Positions 1 to 5,466 of a DNA stretch of 7,690 bases are shown here, in pieces (position 1 is the first letter of the stretch; every line of letters starts with the position of its first letter). Source of the DNA: Nitrosospira multiformis (GTDB taxonomy: Bacteria > Pseudomonadota > Gammaproteobacteria > Burkholderiales > UBA11063); assembly GCA_020726205.1 (NCBI GenBank), contig DYTA01000031.1, forward strand, positions 1-7,690, in the 5' to 3' direction. Both the position numbers and the translations under genes were made by a program. The notes beneath the pieces were generated by a model. The model searched no databases. It saw only the letters and a program-made list of their open reading frames with translations, and was not told the origin of the DNA.

Positions 1-201
1 GTAGCTAAGACTTCTACATTAGCTTTAACTAATGCTACACTACCTTTTGTTATTGAACTAGCAAATAAAGGCTGGAAAAATGCAGTTAGAGATAATCGAC
101 ATTTGTTAAATGGATTGAATATTTGTCATGGTAATGTTACTTATTACGCTGTGGCACGTGATCTAGGGTATAACTATGTAGATCCTTGTACTTTAATTTA
201 A
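1..201 (+). CDS. ald: Alanine dehydrogenase, C-terminal end (5' truncated by window)
   Basis: The open frame runs from base 1 to TAA at 199-201 and gives the last 66 residues. They match the C-terminus of NAD-dependent L-alanine dehydrogenase. The tell-tale stretches are TSTLALTNATLPF (residues 4-16), ELANKGW, the GLN...G.VTY segment near the middle, and AVARDLGY close to the end. The enzyme interconverts L-alanine and pyruvate plus ammonium in the cytosol. The catalytic and nucleotide-binding parts lie upstream of the window, so activity cannot be judged. A strong terminator follows within 25 nt, so this gene is the end of its own transcription unit and is not part of the downstream heme operon. 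The identification rests on recalled family sequence and a short fragment. The close relative PntA-type transhydrogenase is less likely because the TSTLALTNAT and VARDLGY segments fit Ald. Confidence 0.9.
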   Translation, partial: VAKTSTLALTNATLPFVIELANKGWKNAVRDNRHLLNGLNICHGNVTYYAVARDLGYNYVDPCTLI

Positions 202-223
202 GTAATTATTGTTCAAATTTGTT

Positions 224-252
224 AAAATACCTACTTTATGTGGGTATTTTTT
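224..252 (+). terminator. Rho-independent terminator after ald
   Basis: An 11-bp stem pairs 224-234 (AAAATACCTAC) with 240-250 (GTGGGTATTTT) around a 5-nt loop (TTTAT, 235-239). The only imperfection is one T-G wobble. The 3' arm runs into six T (247-252), then A and three more T. This ends the alanine dehydrogenase transcript and isolates the methyltransferase/heme operon. The A-rich 5' flank could give the stem some function on the opposite strand, but no minus-strand gene converges here. Confidence 0.88.
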
Positions 253-280
253 ATTTAAAGCACAGAGAAGAGCAAATTAA

Positions 281-1060
281 GTGACATCATATTCAAAAAT
301 AATTTCTAAAGATAATAGTTTAATTAAACATGTTGTACGTTTGGCGAATGATCATAAATTCAGACAACAAGAACATTTAGCTGTTATTTATGGTCAACAT
401 TTAGTCGAAGAGGCTATTTTTCATAATATAGTAGATAAAATTTTTATTCTTGAAGATGATTATTTTCGCTATCAAAAAATTTTGGATTTAGATAAACAAA
501 AAATTTACTTAGTAAATAATGATGTTATTAATAAATTGAATGTATTAGAGTCTACAGTCAGTATTGTTGCAACTATTAAAACTAGGTGTAATGAATTGCA
601 AGATTCTATTGTTGGTGATGCATTAGTTTTAGAGAATATTCAAGATCCAGGTAATCTAGGGACTATTTTAAGAGCAGCTTGTGCCAGCGGAATAAAAAAT
701 GTAATTGTTTCAAAAAATAGCGTTGATATTTACAATCCAAAAGTCTTGCGTTCTTCACAAGGAATTCAATTTGCTATTAATATTATCAATAACATTGATC
801 TATTAGAGTGGTTACCAACATATGATGGTGTTATTTTTGCTTTAACACCTCATGCAACGAGTAGTTTATACGAGCAAAATTTAACTCAAAAGTGTGCATT
901 TGTACTAGGAAATGAGGGAAGTGGACTAAGTAGAAACATTATGGAGTTAATTAGAAACCAAATAAAAATTCCAATGATGGGAAATGCTGAGTCATTGAAT
1001 TTGGCAATGGCTGCCACTGTAGCAATGTTTGAAATGTCACGGCAAAGATTAGATAAATAA
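281..1060 (+). CDS. SpoU/TrmH-family 2'-O-ribose RNA methyltransferase
   Basis: This is a predicted cytosolic SAM-dependent enzyme of the SPOUT class that methylates the 2'-OH of a ribose in rRNA or tRNA. The 259-residue length is normal. The N-terminal part (about 1-105) resembles the RNA substrate-binding domain, with the typical opening ISKDNSLIKHVVRL. The catalytic SPOUT domain carries all three motifs. Motif 1 is at 117-133 (LENIQDPGNLGTILRAA, with Asn125 and Arg131), motif 2 at 207-217 (FVLGNEGSGLS, with Glu212), and motif 3 at 230-243 (IPMMGNAESLNLAM). The start is GTG: an in-frame TAA lies directly before it (278-280), and the conserved N-terminal segment begins immediately after. A purine-rich GAGAAGAG stretch at 264-271 is a modest ribosome binding site. 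The gene lies 25 nt before hemC with no terminator, so it probably leads the heme operon. The target nucleotide is unknown, since RlmB, TsnR-like and YsgA-like members cannot be separated by eye. Confidence 0.93.
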   Translation: MTSYSKIISKDNSLIKHVVRLANDHKFRQQEHLAVIYGQHLVEEAIFHNIVDKIFILEDDYFRYQKILDLDKQKIYLVNNDVINKLNVLESTVSIVATIKTRCNELQDSIVGDALVLENIQDPGNLGTILRAACASGIKNVIVSKNSVDIYNPKVLRSSQGIQFAINIINNIDLLEWLPTYDGVIFALTPHATSSLYEQNLTQKCAFVLGNEGSGLSRNIMELIRNQIKIPMMGNAESLNLAMAATVAMFEMSRQRLDK

Positions 1061-1085
1061 TTAAATTAATGAGTAATTAAAAATC

Positions 1086-2009
1086 ATGCAAAAACTTAAA
1101 ATTATATCCCGTAATAGTAAATTAGCTATGTGGCAAGCTGAATTTGTTAGAGGTAAGCTTATTGATTTATATCCACATTTGAGTGTGGATATAATTGGTA
1201 TTACAACAGAAGGAGATCGTATCCTAGATAAATCTTTAGATAAAATTGGAGGTAAAGGTCTTTTTATTAAAGAGTTAGAATTTCAATTGGTAGCAGGCAC
1301 GGCTGATATTGCAGTACATTCATTAAAAGACCTGCCAGCTAATTTAATTGGAAATTTTAGTTTGGCAGCTGTTTTAGAGCGTGAAAATCCTTTTGATGCA
1401 CTTATTTCTAATAAATACAAAAATATTGATGATTTACCTGATGGTAGTATTATTGGAACATCTAGCGCACGAAGAGTTGCTATTTTACGTAAGTATTATC
1501 CAAATTTAAAAATTAAACTACTTAGAGGGAATTTACAAACTAGACTCAATAAATTAGATAATGATGAGTATGATGCAATTATTCTAGCTGTTGCAGGATT
1601 AAAGAGGTTAGGGCTAGAGTCTCGTATTGTACAAATTTTACCTGATAATTATTTTCTTCCAGCTATTGGTCAGGGAGCTTTAGCTATTGAAATATATGGC
1701 GATCGTGATGATTTAGTTCAATTACTTGAACCATTAAATGATTATTCTAGTTATCGTGCAGTTATGGCAGAACGTGAGATGGGTAAGTATTTAAATGCTA
1801 GCTGTAATATTCCTATTGCTGGATTTGCTGAGGTTCGAGGACAAACTTTGGAGTTAAGGGCAATGTTAGCAGACATAGATGATGCTAATTATTTAACTAG
1901 TAGTGTAGTTGGGTGTGTTGAGGATTATTTGGAACTAGGTCAGCGCTGTGCTAAGAATTTACTCAACCAAGGTGCTGATATAATTGTAAAGAAATATAGC
2001 GTAGTCTAG
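1086..2009 (+). CDS. hemC: Porphobilinogen deaminase (hydroxymethylbilane synthase)
   Basis: HemC condenses four porphobilinogen molecules head to tail into the linear tetrapyrrole hydroxymethylbilane (EC 2.5.1.61), in the cytosol. The 307 residues match the usual bacterial length. Visible motifs are RNSKLAMWQAE (9-19), TTEGDRILDKSL with GGKGLFIKELE (40-64), and HSLKDLP (78-84). The last contains the catalytic Asp82, equivalent to E. coli Asp84. Further along are GTSSARR (124-130), LLRGNLQTRL (145-154, with Arg147 and Arg153) and PAIGQGALAIE (192-202). Cys240, in NASCNIPIAGF, is the attachment point of the dipyrromethane cofactor (E. coli Cys242). No key residue is missing. The ATG at 1086 places the conserved N-terminus correctly, although the ribosome binding site is weak. 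The stop overlaps the likely ribosome binding site of hemD (AGGA, 2008-2011), which suggests coupled translation. Confidence 0.98.
   Translation: MQKLKIISRNSKLAMWQAEFVRGKLIDLYPHLSVDIIGITTEGDRILDKSLDKIGGKGLFIKELEFQLVAGTADIAVHSLKDLPANLIGNFSLAAVLERENPFDALISNKYKNIDDLPDGSIIGTSSARRVAILRKYYPNLKIKLLRGNLQTRLNKLDNDEYDAIILAVAGLKRLGLESRIVQILPDNYFLPAIGQGALAIEIYGDRDDLVQLLEPLNDYSSYRAVMAEREMGKYLNASCNIPIAGFAEVRGQTLELRAMLADIDDANYLTSSVVGCVEDYLELGQRCAKNLLNQGADIIVKKYSVV
1167..1194. repeat. Perfect 11-bp inverted repeat inside hemC
   Basis: The left arm at 1167-1177 (TTATATCCACA) is exactly complementary to the right arm at 1184-1194 (TGTGGATATAA), separated by a 6-nt loop (TTTGAG). The inner nine bases of each arm differ by one base from the DnaA box TTATCCACA. 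The repeat lies in the codons for hemC residues around Leu28-Gly38. No T tract follows, so it is not an ordinary terminator. It may be chance or an mRNA hairpin. Confidence 0.85.
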
Positions 2010-2016
2010 GATTATT

Positions 2017-2757
2017 ATGTACTTAATTGCTCGCCCATTCAAACAGGCTAAGTTATTAATTGATGGTTTGGCACAAGAAGATATTAATGCTACTTATTTA
2101 CCAATTATAGATTTAAGTTATCATGATGAGGTGATAAAACAACTAAATACCAATTTGAAAAAATTTGATTCTGTGTTTTTAACTTCACCAACAGCTATTG
2201 ATATTTTTATGAATAGTGTAGATGATATTTCTAGATTGTGCATCATTTTAAGTGGTGATAGTTATTCAGCAAGGATAAAATCTAAATATTCATCTGTTGA
2301 GGTTCATTATCCAAATGGAGTAAGTGGGGTTAGTAATTTAATTCAGCAAAATATTTTGAATGGGATTACAAACTTAGCAATTATTGGTGGTAATAGAATA
2401 AATCATAATCTACAAACTTACTTAATTAAGCACGAAATTAATTATTCATTTTTTGCATGTTATTTCCGCAAAAATATTGGTTTACAGAATATAAAAGAAT
2501 TAGAAAATTTATTTTCTTCTAAGTCTTTATCTGGAATAGTTATAACAAGTCAAGAAATTGCAAGTTATATCCTTGAATGTGCAAATATTAGTTCTGTTAT
2601 TCAAAGTATATTTTATAATATTAATATAATATCGCTTCATCCACAAATTACAACTTATTTGCAGAAAAAAGGTTTGACTAATATAAATCAAACTGATAAT
2701 GCAAGTACTCAGGCAATAGTAAAACTTATTAAGGATTTAGAAAATGTTAGAAGATAA
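2017..2757 (+). CDS. hemD: Uroporphyrinogen-III synthase
   Basis: HemD inverts the D ring of hydroxymethylbilane and cyclises it to uroporphyrinogen III (EC 4.2.1.75), the precursor of heme and siroheme. The family is poorly conserved, so the call rests on weak motifs plus position right after hemC. Motifs seen are Arg6-Pro7 near the N-terminus, FLTSPTAIDIF (54-64), AIIGGNR (121-127), FACYFRK (146-152, the family's Y.R region), GIVITSQEIASYIL (173-186) and HPQITTYLQKKGL (208-220). These follow the expected two-domain alternating pattern. The 246 residues match the usual length. The ATG at 2017 has AGGA (2008-2011) five bases upstream, overlapping the hemC stop. The last 14 bases overlap hemX. 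No other role is likely in this context. Confidence 0.9.
   Translation: MYLIARPFKQAKLLIDGLAQEDINATYLPIIDLSYHDEVIKQLNTNLKKFDSVFLTSPTAIDIFMNSVDDISRLCIILSGDSYSARIKSKYSSVEVHYPNGVSGVSNLIQQNILNGITNLAIIGGNRINHNLQTYLIKHEINYSFFACYFRKNIGLQNIKELENLFSSKSLSGIVITSQEIASYILECANISSVIQSIFYNINIISLHPQITTYLQKKGLTNINQTDNASTQAIVKLIKDLENVRR
2731..2735 (+). promoter_or_regulatory. Ribosome binding site of hemX within hemD
   Basis: AAGGA lies eight bases before the ATG at 2744, inside the last codons of hemD. It supports the 2744 start over the next in-frame ATG at 2777, which has no comparable site. It implies that ribosomes finishing hemD hand over to hemX. Confidence 0.7.
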
Positions 2758-3727
2758 CACAAATATAACTAAAGATATGAAATTAGATTCTCAATCAAAA
2801 AAAGGAACTAATGTTTCAAAGTTATTGGTTTTATTAACATTAGTTTCATTAATTTTATCTTGTTATATAGTTTATCAAACTCAATTTGGAAAACATAATT
2901 TTCAAGCTCAGGATTCAATTATAAAGCAACAAAGTAAACAGATTAATGATTTATTGGCTACAGTTAACCTGCAACAAGCTAAATTAATTGGTCTTGAAAG
3001 TAAAACTATTGAGATAAATCAACAGCTGCAACAATTAAATCCAAGTCAAGCATCCTTGATTATTAATCAATTAAATAGTTTAATTAGTGGTGCAAATCAA
3101 AGCTTATTAGTTTATCATGATTATGTTGCAGCAATCCAGCAATTGAAGTATGCACAAAATATATTAATTACGACTAATGATCCTCGTTTTAGTTTAATTA
3201 AAGTTAATTTAACTAAAGATTTGGACAACTTAGAAATACAAAATGATTTTGATTCTACTATGGTTGCTACTCAATTAGATGAGTTTAATAAACTAATTGC
3301 GCAGTTACAATTAGTATCACCAGTTACTAATAATAGTTTGATAGAGAATAGCGATAGTATATTCATGAAGCTATTGAAAAACTTAAAAAATAGTGTTCTT
3401 AGTTTAGTTAAAATTAATCGGATTAATGTTAATAATAGCCAGGGAAATCAATTTAATAGTGATATAGTGTTAAGACAACATTTGCAAGTTAATGTATTAA
3501 ATGCAAAACAAGCTTTGTTAACACATAATCAAGAACTATGGACTAATAGCATAGAAGATTCAAAAAATTTAATTGGACAATATTTTATTAATGACATGCC
3601 ACGTCAGAAAGTATTATTATTGTTAACGCAACTTAGTGCTACTAAATTCAATGATAATATTGCGAATTTACAATTGACATTATCTGCGCTAAATAAGTTA
3701 GAATTATTAACTGATTGGAAACAATAA
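2744..3727 (+). CDS. hemX: HemX-family membrane protein
   Basis: This predicted inner-membrane protein has 327 residues. A short polar N-terminus (1-25) is followed by one transmembrane segment (about 27-45, LLVLLTLVSLILSCYIVYQ). Next is a Gln-rich, coiled-coil-like region (about 55-100) and then a long helical domain that should lie in the periplasm. This layout, with its place after hemC and hemD, fits the HemX family of beta- and gammaproteobacteria. The family is often annotated as 'uroporphyrin-III C-methyltransferase', but I see no SAM-binding methyltransferase motif, so that label should not be carried over. It is somewhat shorter than E. coli HemX. Its role in tetrapyrrole synthesis is unproven; a scaffolding or stabilising partner of HemY is an inference from conserved neighbourhood. 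It overlaps hemD by 14 nt, and its stop shares one base with the hemY start (TAATG). Confidence 0.87.
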   Translation: MLEDNTNITKDMKLDSQSKKGTNVSKLLVLLTLVSLILSCYIVYQTQFGKHNFQAQDSIIKQQSKQINDLLATVNLQQAKLIGLESKTIEINQQLQQLNPSQASLIINQLNSLISGANQSLLVYHDYVAAIQQLKYAQNILITTNDPRFSLIKVNLTKDLDNLEIQNDFDSTMVATQLDEFNKLIAQLQLVSPVTNNSLIENSDSIFMKLLKNLKNSVLSLVKINRINVNNSQGNQFNSDIVLRQHLQVNVLNAKQALLTHNQELWTNSIEDSKNLIGQYFINDMPRQKVLLLLTQLSATKFNDNIANLQLTLSALNKLELLTDWKQ

Positions 3728-4935
3728 TGAAGTCATTATTTAAAATTATTTTGTTGTTGTTATTAGCTCTTGCCGTTGCAGGTTTAGGATTATTTAATAA
3801 TGGTTCAATGCTCTTGATTTCTCGTGGGTATCAATTTGAAATAAGTTTAAATTTATTTATTATTTTATGGTTCTTATCATTTATACTAGTATACTATGTT
3901 ATTAGGTTTTATATTAATATAAAACGTTTGCCTACTAAAATACAACGCTCTAGAGCTAAAAATGCATTAATAGCTAGTCGTAAGCACCTAAATCTTGCGG
4001 GTTTGCATTATTTTGAAGGTAAATACCGTCAATGTTATGAGAATAGCTTAAAGTCAATTAAACGAGAATACAGTTCAGAAAATAAATTTTTAGCATATTT
4101 ACTAGCTTTCCGTGCTACAAGTATTATGCGCGATAGTGCTAAAGAGCAAGATATACTAATTCAGTTAAACAGTTTTTCTGATAGTAAATGGCAACTAGCT
4201 AAACATATGGTAATTGCAGAAAATTTATATAATGAACAGAAATATGGTCAATGCCTAGATAATTTAAATGCAGTTTTAAATCTTGATCATAAACATATTC
4301 CAGCTAGGAGAATAATGTTAAAAGTTTATTTGAATTTGAGTAATTACACTAAGTCCTACGAAATCTTAGAGTGGTTATTAAAAAATGATAGTTTACGAGA
4401 GTATAAGGCAGGTAAGTACAAGTTAAGTGTAATTAGTGGACTATTTAATCAAGTTAGTTCAGTTAACGAGTTAAATAAGTATTATACAAAGCTAGAGCAT
4501 CAAGAACAAGTTAATTTTATTTATGTGAAACTTTACACTAATGCTTTAATTCGTTTAAGTGAATATAATCTTGTAATTGAGTTTCTAGACAAAATTCAAA
4601 ATAATATGTCTTTAATGTTAATTCATCCTGAGACTATTTTGGTATTGAGTAAAAAAAATTTAGATAATTTGCAAATTGAACGTCTTATTAAGATAGCGGA
4701 AAGTGTTTTAATTAGTGAAAAAGAAAATCAGAAAATATTATTAGCTATTGGTATTTTGTATTACAAAAAAGGTAACCTAGTTAAATCACAAAGTTTTTTG
4801 GAAGCAAGCAGTAATTTAAAAGAATCCTTGGATGGTTGTCATTATTTAATTTTAATTGCACAACAAAATAATGATAGTAAGTTACTCGAAATTTACCAAA
4901 AAAAATTATTAAATACTTTGAACAATAATATTTAA
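3727..4935 (+). CDS. hemY: HemY-family TPR membrane protein
   Basis: The 402-residue protein begins with two transmembrane segments (about 4-22 and 40-63) separated by a short loop, the HemY N-terminal module. It continues with a cytosolic-looking region of helical repeats compatible with TPRs, for example LAGLHYFEGKYRQCYENSLK at about residues 90-109 and LAIGILYYKKGNLVKSQSFL in the last sixth. The length is close to E. coli HemY (398). It probably acts with HemX at the membrane in late tetrapyrrole synthesis; the exact function is not established. It is unrelated to Bacillus HemY, the coproporphyrinogen oxidase that shares the name. I place the start at ATG 3727, overlapping the hemX stop as TAATG, with GGAA (3717-3720) six bases upstream. 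A TTG twelve bases earlier is in frame but would spend that ribosome binding site as codons. Confidence 0.88.
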   Translation: MKSLFKIILLLLLALAVAGLGLFNNGSMLLISRGYQFEISLNLFIILWFLSFILVYYVIRFYINIKRLPTKIQRSRAKNALIASRKHLNLAGLHYFEGKYRQCYENSLKSIKREYSSENKFLAYLLAFRATSIMRDSAKEQDILIQLNSFSDSKWQLAKHMVIAENLYNEQKYGQCLDNLNAVLNLDHKHIPARRIMLKVYLNLSNYTKSYEILEWLLKNDSLREYKAGKYKLSVISGLFNQVSSVNELNKYYTKLEHQEQVNFIYVKLYTNALIRLSEYNLVIEFLDKIQNNMSLMLIHPETILVLSKKNLDNLQIERLIKIAESVLISEKENQKILLAIGILYYKKGNLVKSQSFLEASSNLKESLDGCHYLILIAQQNNDSKLLEIYQKKLLNTLNNNI

Positions 4936-4965
4936 CTAATATAGTAAATTTATTAAGAAGAAATA

Positions 4966-5466
4966 ATGAAACCAAATATTCGCCCAATAAAAAAACCAAC
5001 TTATGCTAAACGTAATCGTGAAACTATTTTACCATCTCGATTAGCTTTAATTTTAAATGATGCTATTGCTATTATAATTTTTGCTGTATGTGTTATGTTA
5101 GCAATTGCATTATTTACTCATTCTATAAATGATAACTGTTGGTCTAAGACAGTTAATGTAAATATAGTACATAATAAATTAGGTACGATAGGTGCTTATA
5201 TTTCTGATATTTTGTTTTATATTCTTGGGTTTTCTGCTTGGTGGTTAGTTTTAGGTGGTTTTTATCTTGGATACAATAAAATTAACCGTAGAAAAATTCA
5301 AGTTGGTAGTTTATTTAATATTGCTAGGATACTAGGATTTTGTGTGTTAGTTATAGCATCATCAAGTTTTGAATATATTATGATGTATCATCAACCTTCA
5401 ACATTGCCTGATGGGTTTGGGGGGGGGGGGGTTCTTTTGTTTTTAATAATGGATGTCATATTATAG
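4966..5466 (+). CDS. FtsK 5' part: N-terminal membrane domain as literally encoded
   Basis: This is the product the sequence as written would make: 166 residues, ending at TAG just after the G tract. A basic cytosolic start (PIRK/R-rich, 1-25) leads to transmembrane segments at about 28-50, 76-102 and 118-141. The WSKT loop between the first two matches the periplasmic loop of FtsK. Residues 152-155 are four GGG-coded glycines. The final eleven residues (VLLFLIMDVIL) come from the wrong frame and replace the fourth transmembrane segment, but happen to be hydrophobic too. In E. coli the FtsK membrane domain alone supports division, but that domain has four membrane segments, so function of this three-segment form is doubtful. 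Confidence 0.75.
   Translation: MKPNIRPIKKPTYAKRNRETILPSRLALILNDAIAIIIFAVCVMLAIALFTHSINDNCWSKTVNVNIVHNKLGTIGAYISDILFYILGFSAWWLVLGGFYLGYNKINRRKIQVGSLFNIARILGFCVLVIASSSFEYIMMYHQPSTLPDGFGGGGVLLFLIMDVIL

Noticed and set aside
221..228. TGTTAAAAT as an extended -10 promoter for the methyltransferase/heme operon
   Set aside because: The box overlaps the terminator stem and no -35 element is visible at 16-18 bases upstream. The real promoter may overlap this region, but the sequence does not support a specific call.
3715..3726. TTG 3715 as the hemY start
   Set aside because: It adds four residues, uses the probable ribosome binding site (GGAA) as codons, and ignores the well-placed ATG at 3727 that overlaps the hemX stop.
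2744..3727. HemX as an active uroporphyrinogen-III C-methyltransferase
   Set aside because: The protein is a single-pass membrane protein with coiled-coil-like sequence and no SAM-binding methyltransferase motifs. The enzyme name is a common annotation carry-over for this family.
4781..4999. Minus-strand 72-codon open frame
   Set aside because: It lies opposite the end of hemY and the start of ftsK, resembles no known protein, and is composed of Leu/Phe/Tyr-rich sequence typical of the antisense of AT-rich genes.
5419..5431. G tract as a KOPS-like site read by FtsK itself
   Set aside because: KOPS is GGGNAGGG and needs an A that this run lacks. No other clustering of such motifs was seen, so self-recognition is only a coincidence of G richness.
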